Assembly (NCBI GenBank): GCA_964577935.1
Contig: CAZOAJ010000005.1
Coordinates: forward strand, 62,001 to 126,000
Direction of reading: 5' to 3'
Source: JABDGV01 sp964577935
GTDB taxonomy: Bacteria; Chlamydiota; Chlamydiia; Chlamydiales; FEN-1388
Length of the DNA stretch: 64,000 nucleotides
This document shows positions 56,124 through 64,000 of the stretch, in pieces. Position 1 is the first letter of the stretch, and the number at the start of each line of letters is the position of its first letter. A model generated the notes under the pieces. It was not told where the DNA came from. It did not search any database and saw only the letters and a program-made list of their open reading frames with translations. Both the position numbers and the translations under genes were made by a program.

Positions 56124-56158
56124 GAATCTGTCTTCAAATAAAATTTGAAGACAGATTC
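56124..56158. terminator. Perfect 16-bp hairpin between convergent genes
   Basis: Bases 56124-56139 pair perfectly with 56143-56158 around an AAA loop. It fills the 62-bp gap between the stop codons of hflX and the giant coiled-coil gene. There is no T run longer than two, so it may act as a bidirectional terminator or as a 3'-end stabiliser. Confidence 0.75.
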
Positions 56159-56163
56159 TTAAA

Positions 56164-59100
56164 TTAGATTCCAAATTGACGTGCAATCTCTGCTACATCG
56201 TCAATCGATCGAAGGTTCGCTTTTTCAAGATGTGGAGCAAGTATATCCCATATCTTTTGAGCGGTTTCCTCCCTTAGCGGATCCCCCCAGCTTAGCGGAT
56301 CCCCGTAAAAAACAATATGCTTTGCGTCATCTAATATTTTAAAGTGCAGTGCGTCATGAACTGTCTCTTGTGTGACTGTCTGTGCAGTTTGTTCAACAAA
56401 CTCTTGTGCGACTGTTTGGGATACTTTTGCGAGAGTTGCAACGTTTGATATCCCATTGATGATAATGTCTTTATAGTACGCTACTATAGACCCGGTCATT
56501 ACATTCACGCCCGCCTTGAGGAAAAATGATGTTAGAGATCGTAATCTTTCGGGGAGTCTAGAGGTCGCAGCTTCTATGATAGGATCTCCTGCAATGCTGA
56601 TTGCCTGATTGAGAGCTTGCTGGGCGCAAAATAGGGTAGCTCCTGCTCCAATTCCTAAAGCAGGTAAAGCTAGGGCGCAGGAGGCAAGTCCCACCGAAAA
56701 GAGTACTTTTTTGGCGATGCGCTGTATTCTATGTTGAGATGTTTGTATTTGATCGATCCGTTCATTCAGGAGCTTTTGAGCCAGTGAGACCTGTTCTTGC
56801 GCAGATTTAAAATCTTTTTGAAGAGACTCATCCATCTGTGACAGGTTCAAGTTCTTTAGATACTCGGAGGCGCCATCTACCCAATTAGCTAGACTATGCA
56901 CGGCCTCTTCAGAGAGTGAGGAATCAATCATCGATACTATCCCTTGAGCTAGTGGACTAATCGCTTGAGTGTTAAGCGAAATAGTTCCTTTCTGCGCTGT
57001 GATATCTATGGCGATCAAGAATGAAGTGATAAGCTCAGGATCGATTTTTGCATCTGTGCATATCTTCTCTAGATTGTCCCGTTCAGCTTTGCAAAAGTCG
57101 GAATATTTGCCTTGTAGGGACTCAATGTTGAGCATTTGATCGACATCTTCTAACTGCTCGTTCAAGAGAACCTCTATTTTACTCTGAACCGCAGTTTGAT
57201 TATTTTTTGTAAGTATCGAACAGATCATTATACATGAGGATTTCTCATCAAAACCGGCTAGATGAGCTAACTCAACAGCTTGTTTCACCTTGCCACTTTC
57301 AGATAAATTAATGACAACCTGTACAACTTGGTTTTTCAATTCCTTTACCGATGAAAATTGATTCCATCTATCAGAGCTTATTAATTTGCATAGGTTTTCG
57401 AAAGCTGAATCGCTGATTCCTACGTCCAAGAGATTTCTAAGAGATTCCTTTAGCTTTTGGGAGTATTCGAAAAATTTCTCAAACTTGGAGGTCAATTTTT
57501 CAGCTTGTTTATCAAGTGAGGTCATTTTTGCTCTTAACTGAGATAGAGAAACCTCTTGTTGAGCATCAAGTGTTTTTGTTGTAGAATGACAGAGTTTGAT
57601 TATTTCAGCAATTTCTGTACTTATTTGTTCAACAGCGTTTTTGCTGGCCAATTGAAGGTCTTGATTGTTTTGATCAATGGCTAAGACACTTGAAAATCCT
57701 AACTCAATTGTTTGCTTCAAGATTTGTGTCTGCTGCTTCAAATAGTTGATTTTATTGTATTGTTCTGCAAGTGATGCTGCCTTGTTGATGGCTGCACGTA
57801 TAGGTTTAAATGTAGATCCCTGCTTGCAGGCTGCTATAGCTTCTTGAACAAGATCAGAGGCTCCCTTGAGGTTCTTATACTCGTTAGCTTGGCGATTTAG
57901 TGTAGATAGCAATTGAGCGCGTGTAAGTGCTTTTTTCTCGTATTCAAAAGCAGATCGTTTGAGTTTTTCACGAATTTTGTTGAGTTGTTGGGCGGTTGAA
58001 GCCATGCGGGCATTATTTAGATAACTTTGTGCTTCGGATTTTTCGTTGTTTTCAAGATCAAGAAACCTTGAATACAAATGCTCTATAGAACCGATAAGCA
58101 CTTGCTGGTCTTCGAGAAAGTGAAGTCGCTCTTCTAAGGAAGAGTGCATTTCAAGGCCGTCGAATAGTTGAATATTTTTTATAATTTTCTTTAGTTCATC
58201 AGCCATAAGAGATTTTAGATTTAAGATGATTTCATTTTTGAGATCAATATCAAATCTAGTATCGATTTCATTCTCTTTGATAGAACGTTCATATCGATCT
58301 GAAAATAATTGGTATGTCGATGAAAGCGCATTGATGCCCTCAATAGCTTTGAGATTAAGCTGTTGTCTTTGCTGCAGAAGAATTTTTTGTGAAATAGGTA
58401 AACTAGCAAGATCTGAAAGATTAAATTTCAAATTATCCAAAGCACTTTCTTGGCTAATTGCTGAGAGTAATGCCTTATCTAATGAGAGATGGCCTGTGTT
58501 TTGTACTATCTCTTTTGATTGCTTTGCTAAGTCCGCATACACAAGCTCTTCACCACGAGCTGAGAGATTTGCGATGAGCGGCTTAAGATCGTTGCATGCA
58601 GATTGATATTCTCTATTTAAATCTGTGAGCTGGGCATACTTAGCATCAAGCTTTTCTATTTCATCAAAGGGATGATCAACCGCTTTTTGATAGAGATTGT
58701 TATACTCTTCAATGAGCCTCTTTTTGTCTTCTTGAAATAGGGCGTTGAGAGATGTCTCTTCTAGGAGTTCCTTTTGCCGGCGAGCCTTGTCTACAAATTC
58801 TTTTTGAAGTAATGACTCAATCTGATTTTCGAGTGCTACGTGCACAAATGAATCTTTTTTAGATTGAATGTCTGCTTTTTCACATTGTTCCCGTGTCCAA
58901 TTTGCAACTACAGACCGTATTTCTTCATTGAGCTGTGCCAGGAAGTTACTGTTCAATTTAGCTGATTTTCGTTCTTCTTCTATGCAGAGATGAGCTTTTG
59001 GTACGTCTATACCAAGATTTATGAGCTCTTGAACTTGCTTTTTATGCTCATCAATTCCGGAAAAGACCTCTTTAAGGTGTTGAATTTGCTTCTTTGTTGT

Positions 59101-62100
59101 TTGAAGTTCGTCTGAGACCTTATTGAGGTCTATGTTCATAGCTTGATCAAGCTGTTCTGCTCCATAGTAAGATGAAAGAGCAGTGTCAAGCTGTTCTTTT
59201 GAACCGGTTTTGTGAAAGAGCTTAAGAAGGTTCTGTTCAATCGGTTCATTCTGGCTTAGTCCTTGAAGAATCGGATCTATTTGTAGATGTATATGATTGA
59301 GATTTGTATGTCCGTTTTTCAAGTTAGTTTGAAGTTTTTGTAGGGATTCGGTAGCTATCTTGAGCGATTCAGTATCCTGTTTCTGATTTTCACTATGTGT
59401 TTGTATGATGAACTTTTGTATTTGTGCAATTTCATCACCGAGGACATTTTCGAATCTGCTCTCAACACTTGAGCAAGTAAGTTGAGCGATTGAAATGGTT
59501 TGTTCAAGCTTCTGCTCAGCTTCTACATGGAGGTGGTGCTCTTCCTCTAATTTTTCTAAACGAGAGGAATGTTGTTGAGTTTGTTTAAAATAAGCAAGTT
59601 CAACTGGATGTGTCTTTAATTCCTTAAGCTCGTCAAAAGAGGCGCCAGTCACGAGTTTTTCGACAGCGGATTGAACATTGTTTTCTAGTTCTTCATCTAT
59701 CTTGCTTGAGCTGATCCCTTTCAGCTCCATTTCTTTATCAATACGCAACTGGAAGGAGCTTACATTGACCCCGAGCTTCTTAGCATAATCACACTGCTTT
59801 CGTTGGAGCTCGATGGATTCGAGTTTTTTTGATATGACGTCGAGGGCAGATTTTGTTTTAGGGAATTTTTGAGCGTCAACAGCCGCAAGTGGAGTATGTG
59901 AAAGCTGTTCTAAGCTTGCTCTCTCTATCCAGGAAAATGCTTGAGCATCTGCGGATTCTAGGTACTTCTCATGGGTAGCGCAAACGGCGCAATCACTCTC
60001 GAACTGTTTACTTAAGAGAGAAAAAGAGCCAAGATTTTCTTTGATGTGAGTAAAGGCGTCATGAAATTTATGCAACTGCATGATTTGCTGTTGTTGCTTT
60101 TCTAAAAGACGAGAAATCAGGTCTGTCTGTCCAAATTCGGCAGTTGCTTTCATTAAGTCTTGAGCATCTTCGTCGATCTGTTTCAGCTGCGTCTGAAAGG
60201 CGCTCTTTTCAGCCTCTATGAGTTTGTTCTTGAGTTCGCTCAGGTCTTTATTTTGCGTATGGAGCGTATTACGTTGTTCTTGACGGTGTTGTTGTACCTG
60301 ATTCACACTTTGGGCAAATTGTTGAACAGGAGATTCATTAAGTGCTTTTAAAGCTTTTTCAAGCTCAACATCAGTTCGTGCATTAAGCTTTGAGGTGAAG
60401 AGAGAGAATAGCTCATCTGTAAAGAAAAGGTCCTCTCCCTTATCAGAGTTTATCTTTTCGAGGCGCACTTGAAATTTGTGTAGATCAGATGTCATCCAAT
60501 CAATTTTTTGAAGATCGCTTTGTAGCGACTTTTGAATTTGATATCGAGCTGCTTTGTCTTTATATAAATCAACCAGAAGGGCCGATTGAGGATATTTTTT
60601 TCCGTCGAGATGAATCTGGCTAAATAGTTCCAAAGAACCTTCAAGAAGAACAGCTTTCACAGCTCTATCTAGAGAAATATCCTCTTTTGAATCTATCTGT
60701 CTTTTAAGTTCCTTATCGAAATGAAGAGCCGCAGCTGAATTGGCGAGTACTGGCAATTCAAGCTTAAACGTTTCCCTTAAGGAAGCTACTTGATTCTGCA
60801 GAGAGCTTAACAGCTGAAGCCTAGTGTTGAGCTGCTCAAGTTTGTCAAATGGGTGCTCAGAGGCCTCCGTACGAAGAGATTGAAGCTGCCGGGTGACCTC
60901 CTGTTTTTGTTCAGAAAGAAGCGACTGCTGGGTATTAATCTCGTTGTTAAATAGTGCATGATTCTCAAGTTGCTTCAATTGTTCAAGATACTTCTGCTCA
61001 GTAATAGTCTCTTTTCGATCTTGAAGTGCCTTGAAAATTGTTTGGGAGATATTTGATTGTTGTAATGCATTATTTACTTGTGTCTCATTCCAGCTTTGAG
61101 TTTGATGTATGCAACTTTCTTCAAGAAGCGATTCAAAATTATCGACGAGTTTGAGTTCTTTTCTTTCAGTTGAGATTTGCTTGCTGAACTTCGTGCAATC
61201 GAAACCAAGGAGTGCTCGATCCTTAATAAGTGTTTCTTGCTCATTGGTGGTACGGAAGACCTTTTGAAGAAGTAGGAGTTTGTCTTTTGCATGAACTAGG
61301 GTAGGCGATACACTATCTATATCTATCTTTGAGGATTTGTTCAGAAAATCTTGAGTTAGGTGCAAAGCAATATTTTCATCAATTTGCTTCTCGTCCATTG
61401 CTCCCCACATCTGGAAAAGCTTCTCATAGTCCTTTTCATTAAGAAGACTTTTCATGAAAGAGGTTTTTGTTTCTATTTCCTGAAACTTGGTAAGTTGTGT
61501 TGCGATATCTTGAGATATCTTTTGAAGAGCTTTCTGGGACGAAATAATCTCATCTTTATTCGCTTCCTGAAGTCTACTATGAGCAAGAACAAGTTGTTTT
61601 GAAAGTTCGTCTTTTAGATTTACAAGGAGTTGAGTATAAAGGGGAGGTATTAACGATAATTTTTGTTCTCCAATCGAAATAGCACTCTCCAAATCAACTT
61701 TTGCCGCATCAAGCGCCGTCTTAATTTTCTGTATATTGTCAACGCGAGATTTAAGTAGATTCTCTAGGTCAAACGTTGCAAGGCTCTTTTTAAAGGACGC
61801 TGTCCGCTTTAAAGTTTCAAGATTCATGCTATTAATGGCTTCAAGGGCTGCACTTTTCATTTGAGCTGCCAGATTTGAGTCTTGGGTATTATTATCCCAA
61901 TGTGTTTCGATTGTTTTTAAATAGCTTTGATTATCTATGCCAAGCTCAGACAGAGCCTGGGCGTTCTCTATATTATTTTTTTTCCAGATTGCATTCGCAA
62001 TAGTTTGAGATGTTTGTGGTAATTGGGATTGATCAATTTTAATATCAGGTATTGAATCAGCTGTCAAAGACCTGATCATTTCGACACCCAATTCATCTGC

Positions 62101-64000
62101 TGACCGGTTATTGATCGCGCCAACTGCGGTGGTTTTTGCAAAGTTTTGAAGATGTTTGAATGTAGCTAATTGTTTTTGCAACTCTTGAGTTCTAATAGCG
62201 AGAGCTTTGATCGTTTCCGACTCGCTCAGAAAGATCTCTTCTTTTTGCTGCAGAACGTTAAGAGGAGTGTCGGTCGAATTAAGTGCCGTTTGAAGTGACT
62301 CTTTTGCTGCTTGGTATTTCTTTCGTATCTCATTGAACGTTGGCTCTTTGAGTTGACTGATATATTGTTGATTCTCTTGACTCCTAACATCCACTTTTTT
62401 CTTAATTTTAGAGAAAGCTGTGAGATTCTCTACCTGATCTTTAAGATGATTAAGATTTTGAGAGAGTGGTGTTTGTTCTTGTGTATAAAAACTTAAAAAA
62501 TTTTGATGGGATGAAAACTTTTCAGGAGCAGATTGTGCTAAAGCATGTGTAATTGAGCTTAATTGCTTATTAATTTGTTGTTTGTATTGAGTGTCGAGTT
62601 CCTGTTGAAGGGCTGTGATCTGTGAAAGCTCCTTGTTTTGCGCTGCAAGTGTTAGAGAAGCTTTAGTCAAAATTGGTAGAGAGTTGTCAAGTTCTTCTAT
62701 TTTCTGTTGAATTTCTTGTAAATCCTTAAAAGGATTGCGCAAGTCTGCCTGTATTTGTTGTACTGCTTCAGCGACAAGCTTCTGTATTTCAGGAGGAAGA
62801 TAGTGCTTCTGTAGTTTATTAAACTTGCTTTCTAGTTGGTTGAGCTCTGAATTTTGCTTTTTAATATCTTGTAGGCTTTTTTTGGCAGCATCTAAGGATA
62901 TTTCTCGTCTTTCAATTTGTTGAAGGAGGGCATTTTGTTTCTCTTGAAATCGAACATGGAGCTGTTCTTTTGTCACCTGCAGGAGATGGACATACTCTTT
63001 TGATTCCGCTAAAGCATTCTTTGTGGATTGATTCAACGATGCATCTGAAACATTTGAGAGAAGCTCATGCTCATTACATTTTTGAATAAAGGCTATCAGC
63101 TCCTTTTGGCAGTCTTCGATTTCATTTTTGGAGGATGATTCAGAATCAAGCAGTCTTTTTACTTTATCTTGTAATCGAGCAATTGTTACTTGAGTTGCCA
63201 AAGAGGATTGTTGAACCGCAGAGAGATCCTCAAGATCATGGAGAATCGGCAGAGCAATTTGCTCATTTTCAGTACGTCGAAGATTAAGGTCTTCAAGGGC
63301 CTTTTTACTCTTCTCAAAATAGTCTCGAGCCTCCTTAAGGGCTCCACTTGATTCCGAATTGAGAGCAAATGATGAAAATGCAACTTGGAGTTGTTTTTTT
63401 CTAAGAGATACGTCTTGGAAGTGATTTGGAAACCGATTGTCTTGTAACGTATCGATTTTTTGAAGGAGTTCTTTGAATTCTTGTTGGCTTGCATTCAGAA
63501 GGTTCGCTCGTTCTTCAATAACCTCACGATGTAATGATCTGTACTGGTCGGTCAGATGAGTAAGTGCCTGAGAGTACTTAAGGGCATAATTGCTATTTTC
63601 ACCCAGCGATTGATCTTCTTTGGATACTTCAATAAATTGATCAATTTTAGCTCTTAATTCCGAGAGTCTTTGCAATTTTTGATCATATGCGGAGTGTTCG
63701 ACGGCTTCGAACCCAGAAATATCTCGTTCTAATGGACTTTTTTTAAGAAGTAATTCTGCTTCTTTAATACTTTTTCGAGTCGAAGCTGCATTTTCTAAAT
63801 AGTTCTCAAGTTGTTCAAAACTTGGGATCTTGCCTTGGGAAAGCATGGATCTACATTTCTTAATTTCTGAAATATAGAGATCTAGAAGATCTATGAGGGG
63901 AAAGGAGTCTTTGGATTGATGTTCATATTTCTTAAAGGTAGTACAAGCCGTAGCAAGTTGACTAATCTCTGCTGTAAGGGCATCTAGCCGTCTTACGTCG
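56164..64000 (-). CDS. Giant coiled-coil protein, 5' end outside the window
   Basis: At least 2611 residues, almost all heptad-type helix rich in Gln, Lys, Glu and Leu. A methionine exists at 63846, but the same frame has no stop from there to the window edge, and the 51 extra codons (DVRRLDALTAEISQLATACT onward) have the same helical style. The start is therefore not in view. Near the C-terminus are hydrophobic segments (VLFSVGLASCALALPALGIG and a second at about GVNVMTGSIVAYYKDIII) followed by a short soluble end with a GDPL duplication. No known domain is seen. It could be a membrane-anchored structural filament or a secreted effector; the paired hydrophobic region plus long coil fits either. 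Confidence 0.8.
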   Translation of the reverse strand, partial: DVRRLDALTAEISQLATACTTFKKYEHQSKDSFPLIDLLDLYISEIKKCRSMLSQGKIPSFEQLENYLENAASTRKSIKEAELLLKKSPLERDISGFEAVEHSAYDQKLQRLSELRAKIDQFIEVSKEDQSLGENSNYALKYSQALTHLTDQYRSLHREVIEERANLLNASQQEFKELLQKIDTLQDNRFPNHFQDVSLRKKQLQVAFSSFALNSESSGALKEARDYFEKSKKALEDLNLRRTENEQIALPILHDLEDLSAVQQSSLATQVTIARLQDKVKRLLDSESSSKNEIEDCQKELIAFIQKCNEHELLSNVSDASLNQSTKNALAESKEYVHLLQVTKEQLHVRFQEKQNALLQQIERREISLDAAKKSLQDIKKQNSELNQLESKFNKLQKHYLPPEIQKLVAEAVQQIQADLRNPFKDLQEIQQKIEELDNSLPILTKASLTLAAQNKELSQITALQQELDTQYKQQINKQLSSITHALAQSAPEKFSSHQNFLSFYTQEQTPLSQNLNHLKDQVENLTAFSKIKKKVDVRSQENQQYISQLKEPTFNEIRKKYQAAKESLQTALNSTDTPLNVLQQKEEIFLSESETIKALAIRTQELQKQLATFKHLQNFAKTTAVGAINNRSADELGVEMIRSLTADSIPDIKIDQSQLPQTSQTIANAIWKKNNIENAQALSELGIDNQSYLKTIETHWDNNTQDSNLAAQMKSAALEAINSMNLETLKRTASFKKSLATFDLENLLKSRVDNIQKIKTALDAAKVDLESAISIGEQKLSLIPPLYTQLLVNLKDELSKQLVLAHSRLQEANKDEIISSQKALQKISQDIATQLTKFQEIETKTSFMKSLLNEKDYEKLFQMWGAMDEKQIDENIALHLTQDFLNKSSKIDIDSVSPTLVHAKDKLLLLQKVFRTTNEQETLIKDRALLGFDCTKFSKQISTERKELKLVDNFESLLEESCIHQTQSWNETQVNNALQQSNISQTIFKALQDRKETITEQKYLEQLKQLENHALFNNEINTQQSLLSEQKQEVTRQLQSLRTEASEHPFDKLEQLNTRLQLLSSLQNQVASLRETFKLELPVLANSAAALHFDKELKRQIDSKEDISLDRAVKAVLLEGSLELFSQIHLDGKKYPQSALLVDLYKDKAARYQIQKSLQSDLQKIDWMTSDLHKFQVRLEKINSDKGEDLFFTDELFSLFTSKLNARTDVELEKALKALNESPVQQFAQSVNQVQQHRQEQRNTLHTQNKDLSELKNKLIEAEKSAFQTQLKQIDEDAQDLMKATAEFGQTDLISRLLEKQQQQIMQLHKFHDAFTHIKENLGSFSLLSKQFESDCAVCATHEKYLESADAQAFSWIERASLEQLSHTPLAAVDAQKFPKTKSALDVISKKLESIELQRKQCDYAKKLGVNVSSFQLRIDKEMELKGISSSKIDEELENNVQSAVEKLVTGASFDELKELKTHPVELAYFKQTQQHSSRLEKLEEEHHLHVEAEQKLEQTISIAQLTCSSVESRFENVLGDEIAQIQKFIIQTHSENQKQDTESLKIATESLQKLQTNLKNGHTNLNHIHLQIDPILQGLSQNEPIEQNLLKLFHKTGSKEQLDTALSSYYGAEQLDQAMNIDLNKVSDELQTTKKQIQHLKEVFSGIDEHKKQVQELINLGIDVPKAHLCIEEERKSAKLNSNFLAQLNEEIRSVVANWTREQCEKADIQSKKDSFVHVALENQIESLLQKEFVDKARRQKELLEETSLNALFQEDKKRLIEEYNNLYQKAVDHPFDEIEKLDAKYAQLTDLNREYQSACNDLKPLIANLSARGEELVYADLAKQSKEIVQNTGHLSLDKALLSAISQESALDNLKFNLSDLASLPISQKILLQQRQQLNLKAIEGINALSSTYQLFSDRYERSIKENEIDTRFDIDLKNEIILNLKSLMADELKKIIKNIQLFDGLEMHSSLEERLHFLEDQQVLIGSIEHLYSRFLDLENNEKSEAQSYLNNARMASTAQQLNKIREKLKRSAFEYEKKALTRAQLLSTLNRQANEYKNLKGASDLVQEAIAACKQGSTFKPIRAAINKAASLAEQYNKINYLKQQTQILKQTIELGFSSVLAIDQNNQDLQLASKNAVEQISTEIAEIIKLCHSTTKTLDAQQEVSLSQLRAKMTSLDKQAEKLTSKFEKFFEYSQKLKESLRNLLDVGISDSAFENLCKLISSDRWNQFSSVKELKNQVVQVVINLSESGKVKQAVELAHLAGFDEKSSCIMICSILTKNNQTAVQSKIEVLLNEQLEDVDQMLNIESLQGKYSDFCKAERDNLEKICTDAKIDPELITSFLIAIDITAQKGTISLNTQAISPLAQGIVSMIDSSLSEEAVHSLANWVDGASEYLKNLNLSQMDESLQKDFKSAQEQVSLAQKLLNERIDQIQTSQHRIQRIAKKVLFSVGLASCALALPALGIGAGATLFCAQQALNQAISIAGDPIIEAATSRLPERLRSLTSFFLKAGVNVMTGSIVAYYKDIIINGISNVATLAKVSQTVAQEFVEQTAQTVTQETVHDALHFKILDDAKHIVFYGDPLSWGDPLREETAQKIWDILAPHLEKANLRSIDDVAEIARQFGI

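Noticed and set aside
1..64000. tRNA, rRNA, CRISPR arrays, riboswitches, complete insertion sequences or a replication origin.
   Set aside because: I scanned the gene-free stretches by eye and saw no cloverleaf with a TTCGA arm, no regularly spaced repeats and no transposase; a covariance-model search would be needed to exclude small RNAs.

Overview
The window looks like chromosome from a member of the phylum Chlamydiae, most likely one of the larger-genome amoeba-associated ('environmental') lineages rather than Chlamydia itself. The evidence is gene content and order: zinc-free rpmJ next to rpsN, rpmH-rnpA, glgA-pgsA, a PhnP-like hydrolase next to hflX, a class Ic-type NrdB, a DsbH-like periplasmic thioredoxin, and several very large coiled-coil or low-complexity proteins of the type-III-effector or inclusion style. 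No rRNA, tRNA, CRISPR array or complete insertion sequence was seen.

Layout. 1-1340: Asp23/Gls24-type protein and the rpmJ-rpsN pair (minus strand), with a strong terminator. 1690-7845: an accessory toxin cassette, a 1785-residue secreted Rhs/YD-repeat protein with a variable C-terminus followed by two tandemly duplicated putative immunity genes. It lies between the rpmJ-rpsN and rpmH-rnpA blocks, which are neighbours in Chlamydia. 8198-15792: housekeeping genes, mostly plus strand (rpmH, rnpA, a UvrD/Rep helicase, DsbH-like thioredoxin, a DTW/Tsr3-like transferase, an AGCS amino-acid symporter with a clear sigma70-type promoter, glgA, pgsA). 15827-23714: two minus-strand accessory genes, an unrecognised 524-residue protein and a 2065-residue Snf2-type helicase. 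24039-29548: ribonucleotide reductase nrdB-nrdA plus a methyltransferase; a 131-bp MITE-like element lies between nrdB and nrdA. 29914-33651: a proline-type symporter, a decayed gene and an exported protein.

33703-46904 is the most striking block: ten minus-strand genes, mostly overlapping by 4 bp. They read from an M20 peptidase through AstC-, AstA-, AstD- and AstB-type enzymes (arginine succinyltransferase pathway), an FAD/4Fe-4S D-2-hydroxyacid dehydrogenase, MlaE-MlaF-MlaD (lipid transport) and YqgE. No classical AstE is seen here. The M20 enzyme is positioned to do that step, so the run could convert arginine to glutamate and succinate, while the distal genes serve redox and envelope functions.

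47159-64000: three small or membrane/coiled-coil proteins leading into a class II aldolase; a candidate type III effector with a SopB/IpgD/INPP4-style CX5R phosphatase motif, translationally coupled to a TPR protein that could be its chaperone; an FAD oxidoreductase; the PhnP-like hydrolase (with a 17-codon leader ORF) and hflX; and a giant coiled-coil protein of at least 2611 residues that runs off the right edge. Functional statements rest on motifs read by eye; no database search was possible.
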